Of a DNA stretch of 64,000 nucleotides, positions 54,095-64,000 are shown piece by piece; within the stretch, counting starts at the first letter, position 1; every line of letters begins with the position of its first letter. The notes beneath the pieces were generated by a model. That model made no database searches. It saw nothing but the letters and a program-made list of their open reading frames with translations, and was not told the origin of the DNA. The stretch lies in the NCBI GenBank assembly GCA_963691815.1, contig OY829655.1:30036771-30100770 (forward strand), read 5' to 3'. The translations under genes and the position numbers were made by a program. The stretch is from Echiichthys vipera. Its lineage: Eukaryota > Chordata > Actinopteri > Perciformes > Trachinidae.

Positions 54095-54780
54095 CAATAT
54101 CAATTCAATCCAATTTTATTTACAGTGCCAATTCATAACAACAGTGATCTCAAGACATACGGAGTAGGTAAAGACCAGTGACTTATTTATGATTTACAGA
54201 GACCCAACAATTCCCCCTTTGAGCACACAGTGGCCATCAAATAATACCACAGAGTAAAAACACTAAATACATGCATTCATTCATTCATCTTCGACCGCTT
54301 TAAATGTGTGGATGCTTTGGCGTCGCTTGAGCGGGATATCCAACATCAGGCCTAGAAACAGGAATGAACCAGTGTGTATGAGAGAGATATCAGCAGGGTT
54401 ATTATAAGAGAGCTGCAGGTTAAATGCATGAACGTGGATGTTTTCCAGCGGTTAGCAGAGCAAACAGACGCAGCACTTCTGCAGGACGCGTCGACCGCAG
54501 CAGCTGCAGGAGTCTCTGCCTCCTGAATAACATTCGGGAGTCGGTTCCACAGGAGAGGAGCTCGGTAGCTGAAGGCTCTGCCTCCATTTCTACTTTTGGA
54601 GACTCCAGGAACGACGAGTAGCCCTGCATCCTCGGAGCGCAGCGATCTAGTCGGGTAATACGGTACTATGAGCTCTTTAAGATATGACGGAGACGGACCA
54701 ATAAGAGCTTTGTAGATAAGGAGAAAGGTTTTAAATTACAGGAAGACGGAGCAGAGAAGCTAAGACAGGAGAAAAATCTA
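54095..54780. mobile_element. Unclassified teleost retroelement block
   Basis: It starts with the reverse of the common tail (TTTTATTTACAGTGCCAATTC, GATTTACAGAGACCCAACAA) and continues with GCTGAAGGCTCTGCCTCC, TACGGTACTATGAGCTCTTT, AAGGTTTTAAATTACAGGAAG, a combination widespread in fish genomes. Not coding. Confidence 0.6.
54243..54510. repeat. Direct duplication, copy 1 (partner at 54,833-55,100)
   Basis: TACCACAGAG to CGCAGCAGCTGC. The offset is 590 bp at both ends. Shared core: GGTTATTATAAGAGAGCTGC and CTGCAGGACGCGTCGACCGC. Confidence 0.85.
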
Positions 54781-54832
54781 AAGTACAGTGGTGGGAGAAG
54801 CATTCAGATGTTGAACTTCAGTAAAAGTAAAA

Positions 54833-55100
54833 ATACCACAGAGTTAAAACACTAAATACATTCATTCATGTATTCATCTTTGACCGCTTTAAATGTGTGG
54901 ATGCTTTGGGGTCGCTTGGACGTACTCATAGCTTAACGTCAGGCCTGGAAACAGGGAAACCAGTGTGTATGAGCGAGATGTCAGCAGGGTTATTATAAGA
55001 GAGCTGCAGGTTCGATGCATGAACGTGGATGTTTCCCAGCGGTTAGCAGAGCAAACACACGCAGCACTTCTGCAGGACGCGTCGACCGCAGCAGCTGCCG
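54833..55100. repeat. Direct duplication, copy 2
   Basis: Same segment as 54,243-54,510 with scattered substitutions, and different sequence on the right (GGTCCGTCGCACATGTC). Confidence 0.85.
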
Positions 55101-55485
55101 GTCCGTCGCACATGTCAGCGTTCAGCAGATTCCAGGGAACCACGGCGGGGAGAGGAGCTTCCCAGCAGCTCCACGCTTCGCTTTTTTAAAAGGTGGGAAC
55201 CGGAAAAGGAAAGCCCGTTAAATTCTCCATCCGTAAAGTTTCCATCAGTCGGCCTCTGACATCCGCTCTCACCCTGTTCCTCCAACAGTGGGCTGGAAAT
55301 ATTTCAGCAGCAGGATTTAGTTTAGTTTAGATTATGTACATCTGAGGTGATAGAACATGAAAATGATTATGACAAATTATGACAATAGCAGCTACGACAC
55401 AGCGAGACACACCACTGATGGTGTTTTTATGGCTACAAATTTTATAATTTATAAGACTCATGACAGTTTAAATGACTAACAGTTA
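55101..55485. other. Intergenic, no feature seen
   Basis: Mixed sequence with a TTTAGTTTAGTTTAG stretch near 55,318. No gene or clear repeat. Confidence 0.4.
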
Positions 55486-55489
55486 TAGA

Positions 55490-55840
55490 AGCAGCAGGAA
55501 GCGTCACGCAGGACCACGGCAGCAGGCACCACCACCATCAGCAGAGACCTGCACGCAGGACCACGGCAGCAGGCACCACCACCATCAGCAGAGACCTACA
55601 CACAGGACCACGGCAGCAGGCACCACCACCATCAGCAGAGACCTGCACGCAGGACCACTGCAGCAGGCACCACCACCATCAGCAGAGACCTACACACAGG
55701 ACCACGGCAGCAGGCACCACCACCATCAGCAGAGACCTACACACAGGACCAGGGCAGCAGGCACCACCACCATCACCAGAGACCTGCACACAGGACCACG
55801 ACAGCAGGCACCACCACCATCAGCAGAGACCTACACACAG
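55490..55840. repeat. 47-bp minisatellite, about 7 units
   Basis: Unit CAGGACCACGGCAGCAGGCA + CCACCACCATCAGCAGAGAC + CTACACA. The period of 47 (for example 55,509 to 55,556) shifts frame each unit, which explains the three-phase ORF across it. Confidence 0.92.
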
Positions 55841-56118
55841 GAGGAAGAGAGGAGGAGGAGAGGAGAGAGGAGGAGGAGGAGGAGGAGAGAGGAAGAGGAG
55901 AGAGGAGGAGAGGAGGAGGAGAGAGAGGAGGAGGAGAGGAAGAGGAGGAGGAGAGAGGAGAGGAGAGAGGAGGAGGAGGAGAGAGGAGGAGGAGAGGAAG
56001 AGGAGGAGGAGAGAGGAGAGGAGAGAGGAGCAGGAGGAAAGGAGAGGAGAGAGGAAGAGGAGGAGGAGAGAGGAGGATGAGAGAGGAAGAAGAGGAGGAG
56101 GAGAGAGGAGGAGAGAGA
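55838..56118. repeat. Polypurine (GGA/GA) tract
   Basis: About 280 bp almost entirely G and A on the + strand, the first 190 or so without a pyrimidine. Potential triplex (H-DNA) former. It directly continues the 47-bp minisatellite. Confidence 0.95.
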
Positions 56119-56456
56119 GAACTTATTTTATTCCACCCCTTTTTAATAAATATTACTGAAATTTAAAGTAATAATAACTTCCATTTGTCATTCTTCAATT
56201 CTCCTTGTTTGACATCTAACAAAGCATCGTTCTGTTACAAAGATATTTATATTATATTATTCTTTATATTATTATAATATATAATTTATATTTAAAGTGA
56301 GTGTGTCATTTTTGCAGGAGCGATTTAACTCACACGCGTTGACTCCCATACTTGTGGGGACCCTCCCAGTCCCCTGACCTGAGCCGGGTCTCCTCCCTCT
56401 GACCACCAACGCGTCCTCCTGTCCGTCTGGAGCTCCAGTCGGTCCTCACAAACATA
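56119..56456. other. Intergenic, no feature seen
   Basis: An AT-rich piece (ATATTATATTATTC) followed by GC-richer unique sequence. No supported gene. Confidence 0.4.

Positions 56457-56498
<42 letters not shown>
56457..56498. repeat. (CA)n microsatellite
   Basis: About 20 CA repeats. Confidence 0.95.
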
Positions 56499-56500
<2 letters not shown>

Positions 56501-56719
56501 CAGTGAGCGGGCTGACCTTTCTACGTTGGCGGCAGAGCTCCACCTGCCTCCCTCGGCTCCCGTGTCACAGCCAATTACAGCGGCTTCCTGCCCGTCCGAC
56601 AGGATTTGTGGCAGCCAATCAATGTCAGTCAGGTGTGAAGGGACAGCAGCTGTTGCCATGGCAGCCGAACGCCGCATCACGACCTCCACGACGGCAGTGA
56701 ATGTATGTCTGGATATACC

Positions 56720-56926
56720 ACACACACATGCAGACGCGCACAAACAAACACACACACACGCAGACACAGTCATACACACGCAGACACACACACACACAAA
56801 CAAACACACACACACACACACGCGCACACATCATGTGGAGGTTTTATTGTGCAGATGGTTTTATTTGCACATGCACGCACACACACACACACACGCACGC
56901 ACGCACGTACACACACACACAAACAA

Positions 56927-56969
<43 letters not shown>

Positions 56970-57150
56970 GGCACACACACCAACATACACACACACATAT
57001 ATACACACACACACAGACACACACACACACCCACACACACACACATCATGTGGATTTACAGGAAGTTTTATTGTGCAGATGGTTTTATTTGCACACGCAC
57101 ACACACACACACATGAACACACACACACACACACACACCCCCACACACAC
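56720..57150. repeat. CA-rich block with an internal direct duplication
   Basis: CA tracts interrupted by CATCATGTGG...TTTTATTGTGCAGATGGTTT, present twice about 225 bp apart (56,829 and 57,045). Open frames here are artefacts. Confidence 0.9.
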
Positions 57151-57594
57151 TCCTTCTCCATTTGCTTGATTGACAGCTCCCTCTCTGGCTCTGAGCGCGC
57201 TCGGTCCGTCGGCGCAGCAGGACTGAATAAGGAGCCATTTCATTATGTCGGGCTTTAACGCCGTGAACTGTTACCCTGAGCTGCCACTCATCTTCACAGA
57301 CCTGCAGCCTCCCAGGAGTTTCCTCCGTAGCTCCGGGCGCCTGGAACTTATTTAAATTCCCTCTCGGGGGGAAACGTCCCGGTGAAGGTTGGCGTCATCT
57401 CATCCGGCCAATCAGCGCGCCGTGAGGAGCCACTGGGGGTAAAGGCGAAACAATGGCGTCTCCTAAGACGGTCCTGTTAGGCTTACTTCATTCTGCTGCT
57501 ATAGCAAGTCCGCCTGTATCATTCATGTCTCATCAGTGCATGTTACTAACTCAACTTCTTCCCGGAGTTGTTTGTGCTTGGTCGTCTCGCAGGT
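57151..57594. other. GC-richer unique island with CCAAT box
   Basis: TTGATTGACAGCTCC, CCGGCCAATCAGCGCGCC and several CpGs in non-repetitive sequence. A promoter or conserved element is possible, but no downstream coding exon is recognised. Confidence 0.35.
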
Positions 57595-57645
57595 CTCTGC
57601 TGATCATGGTGGTGCCTGCTGCCGTGGTCCTGCATGGTGCTTCCT
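57595..57645 (-). repeat. Single copy of the 47-bp minisatellite unit
   Basis: TCTCTGCTGATCATGGTGGTGCC and GTGGTCCTGCATGGTGC match the reverse complement of the tandem unit at 55,490-55,840. Confidence 0.8.
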
Positions 57646-57709
57646 GTCTCTCTGTCTGTCTGTCCGCGGAAACAGTAATCCTGACCAGTCTAGAAAAGTT
57701 TCCACTACA

Positions 57710-57797
57710 AAGTCATAGTGTGGTCTTTACCTACTCCATATTTAAAGTGTCTTGCGATAACTTTCGTTATGATTTGGCACCGTAAATAAAATTGAGG
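57710..57797 (+). repeat. Teleost retroelement tail
   Basis: GTCATAGTGTGGTCTTTACC, AAAGTGTCTTGCGATAAC, TTATGATTTGGCACCGTAAATAAAATTGAG. Confidence 0.7.
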
Positions 57798-58519
57798 TTA
57801 GCACAGATGCTGCGATGGTTTTCCTTCATTGAGAGAAGAGAGCGACACATGTTTCCTCTCTTCTCCTGACTGACTTTGGGGAGAGTTTGGTAGAGGCAGG
57901 GGTGGCAGGTATTTCTGTGTGTCCACCTTTTTTCCAAACAGTTTCAAATGACGTCTTCTCAGTTGGTTCTGTGGAAGAAAACCAGCTGAGGGGTCAGGCC
58001 TGATGACCTTAACAAAGCGGTTCTTTTGCATGGCTCTTTGGTGTGAACAAAAGGAAGCGAGTCACATTTGAGAGCTGTTCTTGTCTAATTGTACCCAAGT
58101 TTCACTTCCTGCCACAAAGCACTCGTACGCGGCTGTGACAGCAGCGGACTGCAGGCTGCTCACCAAACCTTTATTGCCACTTTTATCCAACATGTGTGCA
58201 CAACGTCTGATCGGTGTTAACACATAAATACTAACCCCTGGACGTTCTTTTGAACGTCTCTCTAAAGGGAAACAAAGTGTTCAAGGCACCACCATTTCAG
58301 TTTAAATAAATGTTTGTCTACGTTTTGTCAGGGCTGAACGCACCTCTGTGGTCATCATTTGCTCATAGTTGTTAGTGAAGGTATTTGCACACTTGGTCTG
58401 ATGTGTTTTATTTTTCTATTTGTTGCTAAAATTCACATCAGGAGATGAGGAGATAAGAAGGAGGAGGGTTTCATCTGCAGATAAAGGAGCTGAGGCATTT
58501 CCAGGTCGGTTTTAGGATG

Positions 58520-58567
<48 letters not shown>

Positions 58568-59030
58568 GTGGCAGAGACCTTGCAAAGTGCCACCTGCTCC
58601 TTGCCCAAGGACACTTCCACAGCTGGACCCGTAGTTACTGTTCTGCATTGAATATGATGTAAAATATCCATAAAATAGTCAGTGTTCATCCTCCATTTGA
58701 ATTTGACCGTCTGCCTTTTACGGAAAAACCAGCCGACCGGTCGTGAGATGTGGTTATGATCCAAACGTCTGATGAAAAGAAGCAGATTTAACACAGAGTG
58801 AATAACTGCTGATGTAATTGTTAAAACAAATTTGTGGAAGTTTTTGCTGCTGCCCCATTTTTTACACCTAAAGACGTCACCACCTGCACGACATACCAGA
58901 GCCAGTGTCCTGACACATACAGTATATGAGCCTCACAATAGTTCAGTTTGATGCACATTGAATTATGACACGGTAGTATACTAAGGGCACACTTCGGCTG
59001 CTGTCTATAGAGAAGTCAGTCCCCTTCTAC
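57798..59030. other. Intergenic with one (CA)n tract
   Basis: (CA)n at 58,523-58,566. A TAAGGGCACACTTCGG at 58,980 resembles a MITE terminus remnant. No gene seen. Confidence 0.4.
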
Positions 59031-59035
59031 GAATG

Positions 59036-59604
59036 TGTCACGCCGCGGTGAGGTCTGTCCTGTCTTTGGGTTTATTTGTCTTGTGAATTTCCTGTTTTAT
59101 TTTGAAAGGTAACTCTCCTCTCGTTTGAGGTCCCTTGCTCCTACTCTTGTGTCACCGGTCTGACGTCCTCCCCTGATTCCCGATTGTTTTGGTTCCCTTA
59201 CCTCATGCGTATAAAGTCTGTGTCTTCTCCCGTGTCCGGTGGCCAGATTATTTCGTACCTTGTGTCGAATGTATCCAGCGTTTTCCCACAGTCTTGTTCG
59301 TGCCTTCGAGTTCTTTGTTTTCCGTGTTCAGGTGTTTGTATTCCTGGTTTTTCCTCCTGGTTAGAGCGTCTTTATTTAATTAACTATTTTGTTCACTTTG
59401 TTTTTGGTTATTACTCCTGGACGCAGCGTCTTTATTTTGTACTTTGTGTCATTGCTGGCGACCTTTGTTTTGTTCCTCCTGTGCGGAGTGATTTTTTTGT
59501 TTGTGGCTTTTGCTCTGCGTCACTTTCCTGTCGTCAAGTTAATAAATTCAGAGTTGATCTGCGAACCTCCGCATCTGAGTCCTCTTTCCCGCCTGTGTCT
59601 GACA
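59036..59604 (+). mobile_element. Solo LTR (569 bp) with 5-bp target site duplication
   Basis: It begins TGTCACG and ends TCTGACA (TGTCA...TGACA short inverted ends). It is flanked by GAATG on both sides (59,031-59,035 and 59,605-59,609). A TATAAAG lies at about 59,210 and AATAAA at 59,541, in the expected promoter and polyadenylation order. No internal retroelement sequence remains, so it is a recombined LTR. The 5-bp duplication suits Ty3/gypsy or a retrovirus-like element. Short ORFs within it are not genes. Confidence 0.88.
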
Positions 59605-59609
59605 GAATG

Positions 59610-60635
59610 GCAGCGAGACGAATGATTGTTTTGATCCTGTGTGAATGAATCCACATGACACAGTCATAAGAAGAGGTTTGCAGGTCAACAAAGCCACAGT
59701 TTGTGGTAAAACAGATGAATATAAGTGTGTGAAAATACATCATTAGAAAGACTTCTCACCCCAAAGTCCAGTGAGGTTTTACACACAAACAAACAACAGG
59801 TCTTACTCTTTCTTTCTATTACACAAACAGGATCACAATCATTTCAGAAGGGCGTCTCTACTGACTCAGTACCAACAGACCTTCAGTGAAACCCCCAAAG
59901 CCTCCAGCACCAACACGTTCTGGCACCACCTTTGTATAAATGTATTTATCAAACCCATAAATATTAAAGTGTGTGTGCCGCGCTTGTGTTAAAATACAAC
60001 GCATACCTCATTAAGCTCCCTGTCATTTTAAGTGGAAGAGATCAGATGATACGGCCGCGTTCATCTGCTGCAGCCTGATCACATACATTACATTAACTAG
60101 CAGGAACATTAAGGATCATGTGTGCGTTGATATCTCAGTGACCTCGGCCTCCGCGTGAAGGAGGCACTTCCTTCTCCCAGCGGTCCTGCTGCTGCTGCTG
60201 CTGCTGCTGCAAATATATTTAGTCCAATTACAATGATGCAGCTGCAACACAGGAGCAGGTTGTGTCAGTGTTTGAAGGTAATTGAGAGAATGAGGAGAGG
60301 AAGGTGAGGAGTGAAGAAGAAGAAGGAGGAGGAGGAGGCGGAGGATGACCCGGTGAAGAACAGCTGAACCAACACCTGTCTTCAGAAGAATAGTTTGACG
60401 TACACTTGCAGTGAATCGGATGAGAAGATCAATATCAGTCTCACGTCCGGACACAAATATGAAACAAGCAGCCGGTTAGTTCAGCTTTGACCACCAGCGC
60501 CTCTGAAGGTGTCAGGATCCCGTCCTGGCAGCCCTTTCCTTTTACCTTTTGTTCCTGTGTTTGTCTGTCGGAGACGAGAGGCGTGGCTTTCCGGACAAGC
60601 TGTTACCAATTCCACTAATCACATCCCCAGCAGTC
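59610..60635. other. Intergenic; contains (CTG)n
   Basis: (CTG)8 or so at 60,186-60,211. Unique-looking sequence at 60,000-60,320. A TGTCAGGATCCCG near 60,510 could be an LTR-like start but has no partner. No gene seen. Confidence 0.4.
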
Positions 60636-60638
60636 TAA

Positions 60639-61065
60639 GGGCGCACTCCCACTGTGCCTCCGTCCCGTGCCCCGTGCTTTAGGGTCCTTGTCCCCCCCTC
60701 CAGGCCCGTTTGTACTCACACTACCTGGGCCTCGGAGAATGCTTCTTGCTGCCTATACGTCATCACGCCGTAACACGTCACACGCATTGATGACGTCATG
60801 GCGATGTGTGGCTTTGTTTCCAGATCTTTCCGTAGACCTCAGAGTTTTTGTGCGTCTTGTCGACTGTTTTTGAATCTTTTCATCGACCAAATCTGCAGTA
60901 AACACTCCACCTCCGCATCACACCAACGTGAACCTTTCACCGCCATTGTTGTTGTTGTTAAATGTCAACTCATGGTCCCTCCTTCTTTTTTCTACGTCCC
61001 AACAGGCGCACAGGAAATGATGTGAGAACCGCCGTAGGCGTCGAGCTCGTACACGTGCAAACAGC
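60639..61065 (-). mobile_element. Harbinger-type MITE, right end truncated
   Basis: TAA then GGGCGCACTCCCACTG at the left end. The interior matches 20,144-20,640, with the Myb/SANT-like remnant on the - strand (complement of CGCATCACACCAACGTGAAC). The right part is replaced by a SINE from about 61,066. Confidence 0.8.
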
Positions 61066-61277
61066 TAGCTAGCTCAGTCCATAGGTAACTCGGCTGGGTA
61101 CTGGAGCGTTGCCGGTTCGAGTCCCTGTGTAGAGCATGAATTGAGCATGGACTGGTGGCTGGAGAGGTGCCAGTTCATCTCCTGGGCACTGCCGAGCTGT
61201 TGAGCAAGGCACTGAACCCCCAACTGCTCGGGGCGCTGATCCATTGGCAGCCCCCTTGCTCTGACATCTCTCCATTA

Positions 61278-61352
<75 letters not shown>

Positions 61353-61435
61353 CATGAATAATAATAGAGTGAAAAAATTGAATTTCCCCTTGCGGGACTA
61401 ATAAAGTAATTCTTCTTCTTCTTCTTCTTCTTTAA
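61066..61435 (+). mobile_element. tRNA-derived SINE with internal (TG)35
   Basis: An A-box-like GCTAGCTCAGTCCATAGG and B-box GGTTCGAGTCC, a conserved body (GAGAGGTGCCAGTTCATCTCC, GAGCAAGGCACTGAACCCCC, TGACATCTCTCCATTA), a (TG)n expansion at 61,280-61,350, and a tail AATTTCCCCTTGCGGGACTAATAAAG ending in (TTC)n. A functional tRNA is excluded because no cloverleaf can be formed. Confidence 0.8.
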
Positions 61436-62727
61436 CAAGCCTGTGCACAGATCATCTACACTGCGTTCTTCTTCACCACTGGATAAAAGTGTCGACTCTG
61501 CTTCACCGTGTTGTTGTGGTGTCTGTTCGACCACGCGTCACATCCCGCTGAGAGCTTCATCCAATCAGCAGCCAGGCTTCTCTCAGCCTTGCTCTCCCAC
61601 AGGGGAAACAAACGGCTGCTAGGGGGCGTTTGGCGAGGAAGACCCGCCTTATACCGGATATTCAACTGTAATGGAAGAATTTTAAAAAGTGTGCTTGGCC
61701 TTAAACCCACACGTGCTCCAGCGTGACGTCAAACCCTTTCCATTATTTCTCATAATTGAGAATCCGGAGAAGAGCTTCGCTTCTTTCCGTCCAGAAAACC
61801 GCAGATGTGTGAGCTGTTCAGAGGCACTAAGTGGCAGGCAAGAGTATTTTTCTAACGTTATATAAGCACTTAAAGCGTACAAGTGTTTGTGTTGGTGTCC
61901 CAGAAATGTGATAGGCAGCGGAGAAGACGGCCCTGGGGCCTGTAGGACCTCTTGAAAAGAACTTAGAGCAATCTGGGAGGCTCTTATCTCGCCGTGCAGA
62001 CGAAACCTGCGGTGTTTCGCGCTTCGAGTCGATGGATGGTCCTTCACCTGAGTGTGTGTGTGTGTGTGTGTCCACCTTTCCATGTGTTTTATAGTCGTGT
62101 CAGTTTGCAGGTGTTGCATTAATCAAGCTTAACACTATGAGTTTTGTTCTGCAGCATTGTGTGTTTTTTAAATCCTGCTCCGGGTCACACTGGCAGAATT
62201 ATTTAGACTGCTTTCATGAAATGTTTAGTCATTGTTCTCCCCACATTCATCAGAATAACAGCGCAGATACACACAGCAGACGCCATCTGAGGTCAAAACG
62301 CTCCGCTGACAGTGAGGAAGAAGAGCAGCTTTCCACTCCGTCTCTCTTGAAGCAAACTGACCGACCAGCTGTTGAGAAGTCATAATAAAAGCAGAAACAG
62401 CTGTTTGCTTTTTACATTTAGAGCGGTCAGGGTGCTTTAAATAACAGTCTGGTGGTCGGGGGATGATCCAGATGTGGCCTCTTCTTCTGTGAAGCTGCAT
62501 GTTGAGCCTCATAAACAAATATTAGAGAATATGAAAAATACAATACAACCCATATTAGATAACAACTATTAGAGTCAATATACCCCTAACACTAAATAAC
62601 TGTAGAACCATTGTTTTATTGTCATCAACAGGTTCATATGAAATCTTATGAAATATCTTTTTAACGCTGTGAAGCTGGTAGGTGAGTTTGACGGTTACGT
62701 TTTCAGTGTGAAGTCTTACACTACGTC
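61436..62727. other. Intergenic, no gene seen
   Basis: Mostly unique sequence with a short (TG)n at 62,051-62,070. The stretch 61,880-62,040 looks non-repetitive and could be conserved non-coding DNA. The open frame at 62,137-62,385 shows no recognisable domain or splice context. Confidence 0.4.
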
Positions 62728-63390
62728 GCCAAAACCACCACAAAAAGAAGCAAAATGAGTAAAAATAGATGCAAAACCACCACAAAAAAATGCAAAATGA
62801 CTAAAAATAGATGCAAAACCACCTCAAAAAGATGCAAAATGACTAAAAATAGATGCAAAACCACCACAAAAAGATGCAAAATGACTAAAAATAGATGCAA
62901 AGCCACCACAAAAGGATGCAGAATGACTAAAAATAGATGCAAAACCACCACAAAAAGATGCAAAATGACTAAGATTAGATGCAAAATCACCACAAAATGA
63001 TGCAAAATGACTCAAAATAGGTGCAAAACCACCACAAAACGATGCAAAATGACTAAAAAAAGATGCAAAATCACCATAAAAAGATGCAAAATGACTCAAA
63101 ATAGGTGCAAAACCACCACAAAACGATGCAAAATGACTAAAAAAATATGCAAAATCACCATAAAAAGATGCAAAATGACTCAAAATAGGTGCAAAACCAC
63201 CACAAAACGATGCAAAATGACTAAAAAAAGATGCAAAATCACCATAAAAAGATGCAAAATGACTCAAAATAGGTGCAAAACCACCACAAAACGATGCAAA
63301 ATCACTAAAAAAAGATGCAAAATCACCATAGAAAGATGCCAAAGGACTTAAAAAATTACGCAAAACCACCACAAAAAAAAAATGCAAAAT
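62728..63390. repeat. 42-bp minisatellite, locus E, inverted
   Basis: Reverse orientation relative to loci A-D (AAAACCACCACAAAAAGATGC, AAAATGACTAAAAATAGATGC). The right half is a diverged 84-bp higher-order form with AAAACGATGC and AATAGGTGC variants. Confidence 0.94.
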
Positions 63391-63392
63391 GA

Positions 63393-63478
63393 TGCAACTC
63401 ACACTGGTCAAACGAACTAGACTTTAGCCGTGAAACGTGCTTGGGCACGGGACGGAGGCACAGTGGGAGTGCGCTCTT
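63393..63478 (+). mobile_element. Harbinger-type MITE terminal fragment
   Basis: ACTCACACTGGTCAAACGAA through GGCACGGGACGGAGGCACAG to GGGAGTGCGCTC then TTAA. It matches the right end of 48,370-48,707. It lies between locus E and a Penelope-like fragment. Confidence 0.75.
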
Positions 63479-63655
63479 AATACCTGGATCTCCACACCAG
63501 ATAGTTGGACCAGTCCCAGCCTGGTCCTGGTCCTGGTCCAGTCTCAGCCTGGTCAGATGCGTACATGAACTGATGAAGCCTCTTGGATGAGAGGTGAAAC
63601 GTCTTCCTGACAAACGACCCTGTCCAGTTGCTTTGGACTGAAATTGCTTTGGGGG
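63479..63655 (-). mobile_element. Penelope-like 3' segment, copy 3 (reverse)
   Basis: Reverse of the 43,585 repeat. On the + strand it reads as DEASWMRGETSS across 63,570-63,607. Confidence 0.6.
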
Positions 63656-64000
63656 TTTAAGTTTGCAGTCCCTCTTTAAGACTTCCCCCAGTTCCTGAGT
63701 GAAAGTTGCTTTGTGAAGGGGTTTCTTTTAGAGGACGCTCTCAGTTAGAGTCCTCTTTGTGGTGAGATAAATAGTTTTGGGAACAAGGTCCCAGAGCAGG
63801 CAGCTAACATCACAAAAAGAAACAGACATATTGCACACAGGTACAAATAAGCAGCACACAGGCACAAAACAAGAATCAGCCTTACAGGGCGATTCATTTA
63901 TCTTCATTCTGAACCGTACCAGTGGCTAAGTGGCCTCTCCTCTCCTGGGACCCTGTGAGGAGCCCGGCTGGCGTCCTCTATATATTTTTTTCATTTAACC
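63656..64000. other. Window end, no feature seen
   Basis: Unique-looking sequence. A mobile-element origin is possible but nothing diagnostic is visible. Confidence 0.35.

Noticed and set aside
55472..56080. 202-codon frame rich in His/Gln then Glu/Arg
   Set aside because: 47-bp minisatellite read through three frames, followed by a GGA tract. No domain.
59184..59648. 154-codon open frame as a gene
   Set aside because: It lies within the solo LTR. Hydrophobic low-information sequence with no homology that I recognise.
60510..60636. A second LTR beginning TGTCAGGATCC
   Set aside because: No matching 3' end or target duplication. It is cut by the MITE, so evidence is too thin.
61066..61160. 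Possible tRNA gene (A and B box)
   Set aside because: No acceptor stem or cloverleaf. The boxes belong to the head of a SINE.
62137..62385. 82-codon open frame
   Set aside because: No recognisable domain, no splice or promoter context, and length is within chance expectation.

Overview
The window comes from a ray-finned fish nuclear genome. It holds spliced vertebrate genes with GT-AG introns, teleost-type SINE, LINE and MITE debris, long (CA)n tracts and a large satellite. Two genes are well supported. They face each other tail to tail, with about 12.5 kb of satellite between them.

Region 1 (1-22,185, + strand) is the 3' part of a titin gene: 28 exons with all reading phases consistent, about 5,211 codons. 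It runs from the distal A-band through two complete 11-domain Ig/FnIII super-repeats, the Ig-Ig-Fn-Fn-Ig-Ig-Fn segment, the titin kinase and the M-band Ig domains to the last Ig (M10), stop codon, 3'UTR and AATAAA. Three things stand out. The kinase has lost its regulatory Tyr and two glycine-loop Gly, and reads EMG where human titin has EFG. The KSP array is greatly expanded. The Ig domains that lie between M6 and the is7-like segment in human titin (M7-M9) are absent from the genomic sequence.

Region 2 (22,186-35,188) is a short flank followed by a 12.5-kb AT-rich satellite. Its 10/11-bp and 20/21-bp units place A-tracts in helical phase, and it has higher-order repeats of about 0.5-1.5 kb. 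Region 3 (35,189-42,600, - strand) is a complete S-formylglutathione hydrolase (esterase D, esd) gene: one non-coding and eight coding exons giving 283 aa, with the catalytic Ser, Asp and His present. Its introns hold a Harbinger-type MITE set almost against a splice donor, LINE debris and long dinucleotide tracts. Its promoter region carries a 20-bp minisatellite with four perfect TGACGTCA palindromes.

Region 4 (42,600-64,000) has no protein gene that I can support. It contains AT-rich DNA, a 42-bp minisatellite at five sites in both orientations, LINE, SINE and MITE copies, a 145-bp near-perfect inverted repeat, a 47-bp minisatellite joined to a polypurine tract, a 569-bp solo LTR with 5-bp target duplications, and non-repetitive islands that could be regulatory. 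The long open frames here are by-products of tandem repeats.

Functionally, the two genes are unrelated: a giant sarcomeric scaffold and a cytosolic formaldehyde-detoxification enzyme. The lasting interest lies in titin M-band divergence and in the structure of the repeats.
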